From: Rhabditoides inermis
Lineage: Eukaryota > Nematoda > Chromadorea > Rhabditida > Rhabditidae
Assembly (NCBI GenBank): GCA_963966185.1
Contig: CAWZYM010000218.1
Coordinates: 62,001 to 126,000, forward strand
Reading direction: 5' to 3'
DNA: 64,000 nt
Position 1 is the stretch's first letter; every line of letters starts with the position of its first letter. The position numbers and the translations under genes are program-made. Under the pieces are notes generated by a model. That model was not told the origin of the DNA and ran no database searches. It saw only the letters and a program-made list of their open reading frames with translations. Shown in pieces: positions 47,381 to 58,806 of the stretch.

Positions 47381-50300
47381 TCAGTCCTGTCTCCTCGGGC
47401 GCTTCGTGACGTAGACGACCCTTCGTCTCGCCGGCGTCGTCGCCTCGCTCGTCTCTTCCGAATCGTACTCCACCTCCTCAGATGGCAGCGACGTCGGCTG
47501 CTCCTGCTCCTCCTGCTGCCTCTGCTCCAACGTGGGAACATCCACAGCAACGTCGGCCTGAGCCTCCGCCACTATCATCGGCTCTGTGGCTGTGTTGTCT
47601 TCGCTGGATGAGAATTTGGTGGTCGGCTCGGTGGTGGTTGCCTGAAAAAGAAAGGCGTTAGCATTAGGGCGCTAGAGAGGTATGCATTAGAGAGTCATAG
47701 CGCTGCAACAATATGACGTCAGGTGCTAGAGCGTTACATATACAATGGGCTTTATAACGTTAGGGCGTTATAACGCTAGAGCGCTACCACCCACCTCCTC
47801 TAGCTCCGGCATCATCCACGTGTTGGGAAGGTCGACGTCCGCGGACTCGACCGACGCGAGAATGTCCTTATCCGAGACGAGACTGCTTCCAAAAAGCAGA
47901 GACGAGACACTGGAACAAGTTGAATTCGGTTGCATAGAGCATAGACATATGAATATCTAAGTCATAGATAATGTTTGAAAGCTTCATGAAGAAGCATCAT
48001 CTTCGATCATTTGAACGCATGATCTGATTAACTTTGATTCGATAAAACGAATTGAACCTTTTTCAGAGTTAAAGAGAGCTATGTTGTATTAAAGAGAGCG
48101 CACCAGCATTCGCAATTGCTTGTTCTGTGCTAGAACACAACAAGATAAAGTATACAGGATTAAGTTTTTTTTCTCGAATATGCAAAATTCAAATGCAACG
48201 TGTTACATTATTCAATTTCACTAGACTCTCTTTTTTCTCGTAGATTCTTTCATAACATATTCATGAATTCATGTGCGTAGTTGAGGTGTAGTAGCATGGA
48301 AACTCTCCTCGTTCACACTCCCATTCTTCTTCTCTTTCTTCTTCTTTCTCTCTTCGCTCTCTGATTCAATAATAAGATGTGTGCTAGATAATCCGATTAC
48401 GGTAGAAGCTTTTACAGTTATGTAGAATTCTTATTCACAAACTGTTGCGGGTTCTCAATGAGTGACGCAAAAGAGGGAAGAGAGATAATCATTTTCTAGA
48501 TGCTACCGCATGTTTGAATTCATAGTCAACCACGTCGTATTTGCCCTCCTCCCCCTGGGAATCACAACACAGTTAAAGATTGGGTATTGATTGGATCATT
48601 AAAAAATTAATTCAACGATGATGAATAGTACTACTTTATAATGAACAACAAGATTCAATTTCGCCATGTACATAATCCTTCAGTGCTGTTTTAAAGAGTT
48701 TCTCATTAATTATAAATGCCTATAGGCTAAAATTGCTAAAATACTCTCGAAAACACTGGGATTCTATCTGAACTGCAGTTCAATACTCGTCATTAAGGTA
48801 ATGTGTATCATTATTTCATTAAAGTTTACAGACACTAATAAAAAGTCTGAACGGGAACTGTCTGATATAAGATTTCTGTAAATGGTGAACCGTAAGTTGA
48901 AATGATTTTGATTTGGCCACTTTAATAACATAAATGAAATGAAATGTGAGAACTGACGGTGCGGGAGGTGCGACATGTGCGGTGGAAGACGAACTGGGAG
49001 GATGAGAAGGAGAGGGCGGCATCGCCGGGCCACGAAGAGCCGCCGGAACGTCCATGAGAGATTCTGAAACATATCCGTCGTGTTTCATTTACATCACACT
49101 TTTTTGCGTGGGGTTACATCACACCAATTCTCTAGCTCTTCCCCCTACTATGGTCTGAGAAATGTTCCAAGCAGAGAGACGGACAGACACACAAACTGTC
49201 TGTTGTATTTTTTTTATGATTTGTGGTGTTCTAAAAAAAACATAAAGTGCAAAAGGGATTGAAGAGAGAAGAGTTTTGTGGAGCATTGTTATTACCATCG
49301 TTCTATATTGTTTTACATTTCGACTCGGATTTCATTGGCAGGAAATGCACTTGCATTCACGAGATGACATGCAAGGATAAACAGGGTGTTGATATGAAAT
49401 GGGGAGCGTTGAAAAGATTTTTTTTGTTTAATTTGATAAGTTTTGTAGTTTTTTGAGCGCCAAAAACAGAATATAAATATTTTTTTGTATGAGGAGTAAA
49501 TATAGCAAAGGAAACCGAGTACAAAACTCAGACAATATACAATATTTGTGTGAGATAAAAAAAAAAATTTCTGCTACACAAGGGCCTATTTCTGACGATT
49601 TTTGATCGTTTATGCGTCATGAAACGGTTATTCAATTACAGGTTGAACGAAAGTTCTACATGCGCGCGGTGATCAAAAGCGATCAGCAGACCGCTCTGAA
49701 CGAATGTTTTCCTTATCCCGCCACTCTGCGCTCTCTTCTCTTCGCGTGCTCTCTCGCACTCTCGCGCATGTGCCGTTGGCAAAAGGCCGAACAGCGAGCA
49801 GGGGAAATCGAATAGGCCCCTGTATCTTTGATATAGGAGAGAGATCTTTGAAGCTTCTTTTTTTGTTTATTCTCCTTGCACTCTTTGTTTATAAATCGAA
49901 GAAAGAACGGAATTCAAAAACCGCTTGAATATTAAAATTGTGCATTGCAATACACTCAAATTCTTAAATATCTATGTCTAAAAGTACAAGAAAGTATAAT
50001 CTTCTCACACCAACAATGATGTGAGAATTTGTCATTTTGCAATCTCATTATCTTTTTGAAAGCTTTTTGATAGAAGTGCATTTAAAACATCATTACAACA
50101 TTGAGACAAATACTGTGAGGGATACTTGAACAATCATTCGCTTCGCTCAATTGTGGTTCGTTTTTTAAGCAAGAGCTTTTCATTCCTTTTCCCAGTCGGA
50201 TATCCTTTTTGTATTTTTGAGAAAGTTATCATTCGGATATCTATCTCGTGTAATCTACATAATTATACGACGAATATTTCAACACCCTTTCATCACCTCT

Positions 50301-51284
50301 CGCATCGCTTTTATGAGTTGTGTACATCACTTGCCAGAAAAAAAAACACTCATGAATGCTTATAGTACTCGCATATTCTTGCCACGTAAACTTATCATGT
50401 CCTCAAATGTGAGTCACTGTCGGAAAAAGCTGGGGGCGTACTGTCCCGATCACAAGCTTTGACCATTCGGCTGTGACGTCCCGGCCCGGGCCGTGACATA
50501 GCGTGACATTGATTATATCTCGTTATCTGATCGAACTAAAAACAAACCAATAACACCAATAAATTCAGCATGCATGATTTGTCCGGAAAGCATATTTAAA
50601 TCTCATTTTCATCATTCAAATTGACACCCGGGTGCCCATGTGAGAAACACGAGTGAGTAGGCTACTTAGTGCACACAAACACTGTAAATAGTTCTTACGC
50701 TGCGTTCAACTAACAATTTCGGGATCCCTGCGGTTCGAAATGAGTGGACGAACAGCGGTTTGCAGATGTGTCTGCAGGCCGTTCGCACAGCAATTATAGT
50801 GTTTCACATACACAAACCGTGCAACTGGCTGGCAGAACGAAATGCAGACGCTGAACAACGTTTACAAATCGTCTGCAACCCGTTTATATGTATATCGCCG
50901 CTTTCACGCTGTAAACGCACTGTACACTTGGCATCTGGCATGGTCACTTGTACTATAGCATAACATATGAGTAGTGTTTTCTAAAAGAGATATGAGAGAA
51001 GAGTGTAGAGACATTCAACAAAACATTGAACCTACCATCTTAACATAAAATAAATAATACAAAGTGAATAACACAAAACACTCACGCTCTCTGAGTATCT
51101 CGGGGGTGATGTGCATGGGGCGGGGAGCGGGAGAGGGGCGCTGGATGGTCATCTGGAAACGGATACCGTGTACGTTTCAAGAAGTACACACCTAAATGAC
51201 ACGAGAAAAAGGAGAGGGGCAGGGAGGAAAAGATACAGACAGACAAACTGATAGAGAGAGAGGGAGATGAGAGAGAAAGAGAAA

Positions 51285-51336
<52 letters not shown>

Positions 51337-51373
51337 AAGGGAGAGAAAGGGAAGGATATAGAAAGAGAGAGGA

Positions 51374-51419
<46 letters not shown>

Positions 51420-51716
51420 TTCCGTACCTTTGTATTCCGGATACTGGCGTGTTCTCCCTGACTGAGCAGCTGCAGCTCCAGGGGACACGGGCAGAACTTG
51501 GCGTCCGCCCCCCGCTCGCCCATGTCACCTGAAAGAGAGCTCTCTCTCAATCTCTCTCTCTCTCTCTTTCTCTCTCTCCTTTCTCTCTCTCACAAAACTA
51601 ATATCAATTTCATTTTACATGTGAAACGTACCCTTGGTTCCCCTTTCTCCGAATGCGCCGTTGAGACCGTCCATGCCGCGCGAACCCTGCTTGCCCACTG
51701 GACCCTGCAAGAGAGC

Positions 51717-51767
<51 letters not shown>

Positions 51768-53591
51768 CTGTCTTTATCGCTCGTACACCCCTATTGTTCG
51801 TTCTACAAACCTCGCTGTGTTTATAGTATGGTTGAAACGTAAGAAGAATATCCGTGATCGCCTGCGGTTCATACACGTACTTGTTTCCCCCTTCTTTCTC
51901 CCTCCCTCTCCCTCTCTCTCTCCCTCTCTCTCCCTCCCTCTCTCCCCCTCCTCTCTCCCTCTCCCCCCCCCCCCCACCTGTGGCCCATACACGTAGTTCC
52001 TCTTTCCCCTCGCTCCCTGTGGCCCGGCCCGTCCCTCTGCCCCGCGCGCTCCCTTCGGACCGGGCAGGCCAGTGCCCCCGGGTGCGGAGCGGCCATGTGC
52101 ACCTGGAGAGACAATGGTTGAGAAATCATGTGTGTGTGTGTGTGTGTTGTTCTTGGTTGGCAGATAACGTAGAGTTAGGTGTTTTTATTCATGGTTGAGT
52201 AGTTGATGTGTTTTTTTATTGTTGAGAGTTTCGATTTGGTTTGTTACCAAAATAGCAACAAAAAGTGTGTCGAGGAACTACTTGCTGTGTGAATCAGCTT
52301 TCACGCGGTTTTGAGATTTTCACAAGGTGATTATGGGTATCGTGCAAAAAAAGTGTGGTGAAAATAATTCTGAAAACCGAACACATAATATCAATGAACG
52401 TTTGAAATTCGAGCAAAAACGCAGTAAACTCAAAATAGGCAAATAGGTTGTGTTATATTTTGTATCAAATTAGGAGATGAGGTTGTTTTAAATGTATTAG
52501 ATTTGTAGGTGATTAATACCGGAATCATAATTGATTCTAGTCTTTTAAATTAAAATTTTCAACTAGTTGATTTAGAAATCTAACATGAATTCATTTGTAT
52601 GATATTGAGAATGATCATTTGAATCCGAGATAGACAAATAGAAAAAAAAACTAACCTTGCGCTCCGGTCCTTCCAGTGGCTCCGATCGGTCCCACGTCTC
52701 CCTCCGGACCCGTGTCTCCGTCGATCTGCAATCAATCGATAAATCGATAATCAATAGTCAATCGATACCCCGTCGATGCTGGGCACTCCCGGGACTCCCT
52801 TGTCGCCGCGGTCTCCCATCTCACCCTGCGGACCCGGCGGGCCCACCGGACCACGCGCTCCTAAATAATGATGATTAGAAGATTACGGTATAGCGATAGT
52901 CAACAACGATATGTATAGACAAAAACATTACATTTTTTGTTATTGTGATTATTACATGTGCCTTAGTGCTGATTTATTGCTGTGATTTGATAAAGTGTCT
53001 GATACGATAGCCTAACCATCACTTACTTGTATTAAATCAATGACTTATGCGATGAGTAAAGGTGGTATTTATGTTATTTTTATCCTTTATGCAAATCTCA
53101 TATAAAATGCGACTTATACCATTTTAAGATAAAGCAAAACCATTGCTAAACCCTAATCTCTCGCAAATCCCGGATACTACATCGCATTATCTACTTTCGA
53201 GTCATTTCCCAGATTGCAACACATTTAATGTGCCATGTGAATAAAAGGGGAACGCATGGGATCTGATTCGAACGCACATAAAGAGCAAACTTATTGAAGT
53301 CCTCTCCATTTGTCCAGGAGCAGAACTTGTGCGCAAACACGTTTCATAGGTGGCACGTATTTCATGATATTTGAATCATGTCGAATGGCCAGGGTATCGA
53401 TATCTGATCACACTGATCGCTTCCGTGCATTCTTATTTGCGCGCGAATAGTGCGAGGATATTTGAACTGGAAAAACGACGGAACTTGGTCCGCGGATCGC
53501 CACGCGCGTATACTGATTGTCATGAAAGAAAAAAAATCGCGATGATGAATATGTACAAGAGACCCACCCTGCGGACACAAACAGAGAGAGA

Positions 53592-53632
<41 letters not shown>

Positions 53633-54891
53633 GCGGACCCACCCTGTGGACAGATGATGCACTTCTGCTCCTCTTCCATGAGCATCGTTCGCGCGTCGAC
53701 TCCCCGCATTCCATCCGCCCCGGGAGAGCCCTCGGAACCGTCCTCTCCCGAGGGACCTGTGATATATTTGTATTTTGTACATTCAATAATTACTATTTCA
53801 TAATTACATATTTACTTTATTACTGTAACATATCATTGTTGGTAAAGGTTTCTATGCTGGGATGCAAGATGCAAGACATTGTCAATCACGATTGCACTGT
53901 TACATACATGGTCTGTGAAACGTACACAGAAAATGATTTTGTATATACGTGTAAAGAAACTTCACACTACATTTCCGGGGGTAACACGCTTTCATGGTTA
54001 GAATTCGAATACCGTTGTTTTAATTTTGATGAGTGCATGTGCATGAGTGCGCACTAACCCGCATCTAGATTCTAGATAGGTCCAAGAGGTCAACTTATAG
54101 GTTGAAAAGCTTGTTTGAAATCGAACCCCTTAGTGACTTTGTAGAAGGTAGGACACTACGTAACTAATTGTAAGACTAAAATGAGAACGTGTCTCCATAC
54201 CGGGCGGTCCCGGCAGTCCCGGTCTGCACACCCCCTCCACCGATCGCTTCTCCAGCTGCAGTGGCAGCATGTCCAGGTGGATTCCGATCTCGCGCTCTTG
54301 CGCCTGAAATACAGTATACGGTACCCTATGTGGTGTACTGTAGTTAGATACTTAGTTTGTTTCATGTTAGATACTTCGTTTGTTTCGATTCGATTTGTTT
54401 CGTGTATGCATTTATCTAGGTGAATTCCGATCTCGCGCACTTGCGTCTGCTATTATGTAGGGATACGGTAGCTCATATTGTGCACTGTAGTAAAATACTA
54501 TTGTAGTAAAATACTGTAGTAAAATACTATATGTTCACAGTTGCGTTACGCGTACGCCATTTCAAACATTTCTGTCTAGTGCTTTCAAGATTGAACAACA
54601 GCCAAGTGGCTTGGGATTCGAAATTCCTGCTGTTTAAGTTTAAAACGATGAAACGTGAAATTACAAACTGAGTGTTCTCGAAAACCATTGCTTCGATTCG
54701 ATGATTCAAAATAAAAAGGCGATGTGTGTTTTTGCCTTGATATAAAACAGTGATCAATCTCAATGATTTTTCCGCTAATAGCAACTTGAGTAAAGAAAAG
54801 AAATAGGAAAGAGCGAAAGAGAGAGAGAAAAAAAAGAGAGAGAAAGAGAGAAAGAGAGAAAGAGAAAGAAATAGTGGTTAGGAAGAGAGCG

Positions 54892-54922
<31 letters not shown>

Positions 54923-55084
54923 GAGAGAGGACCCCGCACTCACCCTGAACCCGCCGAGCCTCTCATCCACCATCTCCCGTGCCCCCTCGGTCCTCCGGAC
55001 GACCACAGGCATGTATGCCAGCTGACCCAGGATCGACAGGGTGGATAGGGTGATCGAGAGTGCGCCAAGGCAGTGGAATAGCAT
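47381..55084 (-). CDS. Cuticle collagen with long acidic C-terminal tail
   Basis: Thirteen exons: 55084-54944, 54303-54201, 53756-53643, 52860-52769, 52725-52656, 52102-51978, 51704-51632, 51528-51428, 51152-51086, 49063-48958, 48554-48507, 47909-47795, 47641-47381 (1416 nt, 471 aa). The ATG follows tttgcag-CCC. The N-terminus is the cuticle-collagen membrane/signal domain ([20 protein letters not shown]), then a helical region before [10 protein letters not shown]. Gly-X-Y repeats are interrupted around KCIICPQG and end at FCPCP, the Cys clusters that crosslink chains. The protein would be secreted by hypodermis into the cuticle. Unusually, about 190 residues follow the last Cys knot: a Pro-rich stretch ([11 protein letters not shown]) and Thr/Glu-rich exons (...[30 protein letters not shown]) ending KRPRRQD. 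Exon 11 is uncertain: a second frame there ([16 protein letters not shown]) looks more protein-like but breaks phase. Confidence 0.88.
49070..51080. other. Large collagen intron, nothing coding recognised
   Basis: About 2 kb between exons 9 and 10. Short plus-strand open frames at 49612-49928 and 50126-50462 show no motif; CTCTCGCACTCTCGCGC at about 49750 resembles the interior of the 14.4-kb foldback. Confidence 0.5.
51246..51418. repeat. (GA)n tract in collagen intron
   Basis: About 170 bp. On the gene strand (CT)n begins roughly 10 nt after the exon-8 donor gtacgg. Confidence 0.95.
53296..53490. repeat. Dispersed repeat, copy 2
   Basis: Resembles 9640-9838; lies in a collagen intron. Confidence 0.6.
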
Positions 55085-55254
55085 GGGCTGCAAAGACAGA
55101 GTTAAGGTGACCTTGGATTTCCCTCCACGTACAGAAAATCTATTGCGTAATGTTGTTAGCCACTGAATTTGAGTTATCGTCATTATACTTTACGGTATGT
55201 TTTTTGCGAAAGAAGCGAAACGGTCAATGGAATAGCAGTCCTGAAATAGAAAGG

Positions 55255-55377
55255 TACAGTGTGGATACAGGGTGGTCAGGGTGGATAGGGTGATGGACAG
55301 GGCGCCCAGACAGTGGAAGAGTAAGGGAGAGTTGAGGTGACCTTGGATTTCCCTCCACGTACAGATTATCCATCGAT
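55255..55377 (-). pseudogene. Decayed duplicate of the first collagen exon
   Basis: The segment repeats the exon-1 coding start and its 5' flank (compare 55035-55143): on the minus strand CACCTCAACTCTCCCTTACT then CTCTTCCACTGTCTGGGCGC. The ATG and the acceptor AG are lost, so it is not a usable exon. It sits about 200 bp upstream of the real exon 1. Confidence 0.8.
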
Positions 55378-55379
55378 AG

Positions 55380-55738
55380 AAGCAAATCAGACAATGTAAC
55401 TGTGAAAGGCAGGTTAGTATATTAGTAGCGGAGTATAACTAAAATATTTGAAAAAAGTCGCGTTGTTTGTCAAGTCATGGCTCATAGATAGGCTAAACGA
55501 CTATGCGCATGACGAGCAACCAGGAACGAGTGACAGTTTTATGTGCATCTGACGAATACGTTTCAGGTATAGTAGGTAATGCAATATAAACTCGATTGTG
55601 CAATGCATAGTGGCCAGTGATTACTAAAAGAACAAAAGAGAAAAGTGAAAGTCGGTCGGCGGTGAGCGTAGGTCGGAAAATGAGAGTGGGGAGAAAACTG
55701 CCTGCGCAATATCCGCTCCTCTCTGTCTCTCTCCCCTT

Positions 55739-55787
<49 letters not shown>

Positions 55788-56333
55788 CACACACTTTCTA
55801 TATTCTCGAAGTATGCTCCCATTCGCTTTTCGCATCGTTCACAGGATTTTGACCCAAATAACACACCCCGTGTCAGGGAATCATCCAGAACTGGGAATGT
55901 TTTTTTTATGAACTCAACCACAAACATAATTATGTGATGGTAGACTCTCCTAATATGATCATTACATAAAGTGAACTTCTTAGATGATGTTCAAACTAAC
56001 GCTAGCAACATCTAATAACTATGTAATTGTGAACCATGAATCCGGAAAAATGTATGTCGAAAACTCCAGTTTCGAAACTTTCCGGTAGCGTTTTTTTAAC
56101 CCCAACATTATACGGATGATTTATTGTTCTAACATTTAGTCGATCGTACCCAATCAGTGTTCCCATGATCAACGCGCTCGAATTTTCGAGTAATCTCTCC
56201 CCAATCTACCCATATCCCTCCACACACGGCTCGAAAACAATACTATGGCTAATCACAAACAGGTTCGCCTCCCGTATAAAAGTGCGCCGCCCACCGACCT
56301 GTCGAGTTTTCACTGTGTATTCGTGTGCCAATT
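55380..56333. other. Divergent intergenic region between collagen and transthyretin-like genes
   Basis: Likely holds both promoters. It includes a CT tract (55735-55785) and CGTATAAAAGTG at about 56272, a TATA-box match about 60 bp before the transthyretin-like ATG. No coding exon seen. Confidence 0.55.
56272..56281 (+). promoter_or_regulatory. TATA box of the transthyretin-like gene
   Basis: CCGTATAAAAG lies 55-62 bp upstream of the ATG at 56334, a suitable distance for a start site near 56305 and a short leader. Confidence 0.55.
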
Positions 56334-56855
56334 ATGTTGGCACTGAGGGCTACCGTATGCCTCCTGCTCGTTTCCTTGGCCGCTGCCAAACTGCAGAACA
56401 TTACTGTGGTGCTGGAGAAGCTGATCTGTAATGGAGAGGACTACCACAATGCCACTGTGGTGCTGCACGAGAAGGATTGGTGTACGTTTCACTTTGGTAT
56501 ATTGTTTATCGAAATGTTATCATGGTATCACATGTGAATATCGTATCATCTATTCAAAAAATAACAGAGACAGATGGTTAGAGTTTCGTACGCACTTCGA
56601 GTTTCAAGCGAGGAAGATCGAGTAATGCCCCGATTTGGTACGATTCACGTTGGCCCTTTTGCAGTCAAAGATGACAGCCTCAACTCGACGAAAGTGACGT
56701 CATCGTCCGACATGCCGGTGGGTTGATTCCAAACAAAAAAGAAAATACAAAAGACAAAAACTGTACTTACATAGGTGTACCTATACGGGCAAGACGACGA
56801 GTTCAGCACCATCACTCCCTACGTGGTCATCGAGCACTACTGCAGGGAGCAGGTG

Positions 56856-56902
<47 letters not shown>

Positions 56903-57813
56903 CTCTCTCTCTCAATTTTTCTGTCTCTTTCCCATTCCTCTCTTCATTTCACTATTCTCGTTTGCCAATTGAACATTCCGACCGTACGTTGCACTTGTTG
57001 CATAACATCGATTTCTCAAACGTTTTACTATTACATTATTGCATACCTCTGTTTCCAGAGAAAAAAAAACAAAAAATATATATAAATTCGTGACATGTCA
57101 GAAATGCCTCGCTTCCCGCTACGACATTCTCGAGTCGTACGTGGGCTCGGAGTACGCGATGACGGTACGTGGGCGTACGAAGAGTACATACGAACAGTAC
57201 GAACATTTCTCACAGGTGAACCTCTCCACTCCGGCTACGAAAGAGGACCCGTGCGGAACCGTAGTCACTCCCGCCGGTGCGTCTTATCAAATCATATTAA
57301 ATCAAATCATTTCTCCGGACTCGCATTCGTATGCTAAAGTGTTTAACTTTCAAGGTGATAGCGCCGGGAGTACGTTGGTTGTGTGAAACCTGAAAAAAAT
57401 ACATGTCGAAATCGAGTATTTATTGTTTAACCAATGGAAATTCGTGATTTATTTCGTTTGTGAAACGTAACAGTGATCTAGTATTTAAAACTATTGTTCA
57501 ACCAATTTGTGCTGCTCATTGCCTCATTGTAACACGCAACTCGTAAACGAGTCAAGAAGATGCTCAATCGCAAATTGCGAGTGGTTAGTGATTGTTTTAA
57601 AAAAACCGAGTACGTCATTAACATCTTTTTTCAGGCAACCTATCGACCACTCCATCTCTGGCCGCTACAGGAGTGGTGGACATGACGACCCCGTCGTCCC
57701 TGAAAAGTGAGCAGCCACCGAGCACGCATAGGGAAGTGGAGCTGGTGGAGCGACCGCGCGAGAACATGGGCGAGAACATGGGACAGTTCAACTCGTACAT
57801 GTTCACCTATTGA
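56334..57813 (+). CDS. Transthyretin-like (TTR) family secreted protein
   Basis: Six exons: 56334-56481, 56665-56717, 56775-56852, 57102-57164, 57216-57276, 57635-57813; phases agree (582 nt, 193 aa). The signal peptide MLALRATVCLLLVSLAAA is followed by the family's KLQNITVVLEKLICNGEDYH (usual form 'v.v.G.l.Cng.p'), a KDDSLN segment ('D.dDll'), VYLYGQDDEFSTITPYVVI then EHYC ('F.l.G...E...i.P.l.I.H.C'). The Gly that normally precedes L-x-C is a Glu-Lys here, so the domain is divergent. These nematode proteins are secreted; a few act as extracellular signals, but this one's role is unknown. The C-terminus is extended by a Thr/Pro-rich tail with ENMGENMGQFNSYMF, making it longer than the common ~140-150 residues. 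Intron 3 has a CT tract 8 nt after the donor. Confidence 0.9.
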
Positions 57814-57956
57814 ATGGTGCACTTGCATACACTGTTTTGTCCGGCACTTTGTGTTTTTGGGTTCTCACTCTCGCAATGCACTGCACAACGTGACGCACAA
57901 TTCAGTCAAACGATTACAAAAGGAGACCAGTTCACATCCCAACCACCACATGACTC

Positions 57957-58310
57957 ATGAGAGAGCCACTAATGATGACGACTAATCCAATGGACAGTGT
58001 TACTGTAACTGGTATTGCAGACTACGCGAGCAACGCGGTCAACGCCGCCTCATCCGCCATCGACTCTGCCCAGTCTGCCGTGGCCTCCGCCGCTTCCAAC
58101 GTCGCCTCTCATGTGGAGAACACTGCATCGAACTTTGCCTCGGCGGCGCAAGGAATCGCCCACGACTCGCCGTCCCTGGACGAGCAGCAAGACGACTTCG
58201 ACCTCACCAAGCGCTCCGACGGCAGTGACGCTGACGCAGCTGCGCCCGTCACTGCGTCGTCCGCTGCGCCTGCGCAGACTGACGCGTCGCCCGACGGTCA
58301 TGGCTACTGA
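57957..58310 (+). CDS. Ala/Ser-rich amphipathic protein with a TGA before a transmembrane segment
   Basis: A single-exon frame of 117 codons; the start may be 57957 or the in-frame ATG at 57990 (MDSVTVTGIADY). Residues about 20-65 are Ala/Ser-rich with a SA-x-SAV-x-SA pattern that would form amphipathic helices, followed by an acidic/Ala segment (SDADAAAPVTASSAAP). The frame stops at TGA 58308-58310 (GHGY-stop). In the same frame, directly after that TGA, codons 58311-58376 encode LVVGAFFVGIIVCFVLLVYC then RK and a second TGA (58377-58379): an ideal membrane anchor with a basic stop-transfer. AATAAA at 58484-58489 lies after the second stop. No signal peptide is visible, so a full product would be tail-anchored. 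It lies 143 bp after the transthyretin-like gene on the same strand. Confidence 0.7.
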   Translation: MREPLMMTTNPMDSVTVTGIADYASNAVNAASSAIDSAQSAVASAASNVASHVENTASNFASAAQGIAHDSPSLDEQQDDFDLTKRSDGSDADAAAPVTASSAAPAQTDASPDGHGY

Positions 58311-58379
58311 CTGGTGGTCGGGGCATTTTTCGTCGGTATCATCGTGTGCTTTGTGTTGCTGGTGTACTGTAGAAAGTGA
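58311..58379 (+). other. In-frame transmembrane extension beyond the TGA
   Basis: Twenty-two codons, 20 of them hydrophobic and mostly Val/Phe/Ile/Leu, ending YCRK and TGA. Described with the upstream gene; it would be translated only by readthrough of the 58308 TGA or if that codon is not a stop in the organism's true sequence. Confidence 0.6.
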
Positions 58380-58483
58380 CCCCGCCCCCAGTGAACCCGC
58401 CTCCCGTTTCTCTCGTACTATGGCCTGTCGGATAAATGGTGTGATTGATTGGTTGGTGATTAAGTATGCTTAAACGGTGGTAA

Positions 58484-58489
58484 AATAAA
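58484..58489 (+). terminator. AATAAA poly(A) signal
   Basis: 105 nt after the second TGA of the Ala/Ser-rich gene and 228 bp before the next ATG. Confidence 0.7.
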
Positions 58490-58575
58490 ATGAAATGTTT
58501 CGAAAATGGTCTCTTATCCACCGAGGACACTTGCTCGCAAAGAATGGAAAAGACAGTAATCAACGACCGCGCTGA

Positions 58576-58660
58576 CCAAATCATCTCTCATGAATGCAAT
58601 ATGTACATGAAGAAGCGTATCTGGATAAACGTTTGATTTCATTTGATTTAAATTAATTTG
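58576..58660 (+). repeat. LINE-tail-like sequence
   Basis: CATCTCTCATGAATGCAATATGTACATGAAG...TCTGGATAAA resembles the end of the LINE at 24010-24060 (CATCTTTCATGTTATGTACATGAAAA...TCTGGATAAA). It could be a severely truncated copy. Confidence 0.5.
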
Positions 58661-58716
58661 TTGGAAGGCGTTCATTTCTTATCGTTGGGCGGGCGGCGGT
58701 TGGTCGCATGTGAGAG

Positions 58717-58750
58717 ATGGCGTTGCTGGGAGACGTGCTGATGCTGGTGA

Positions 58751-58806
<56 letters not shown>

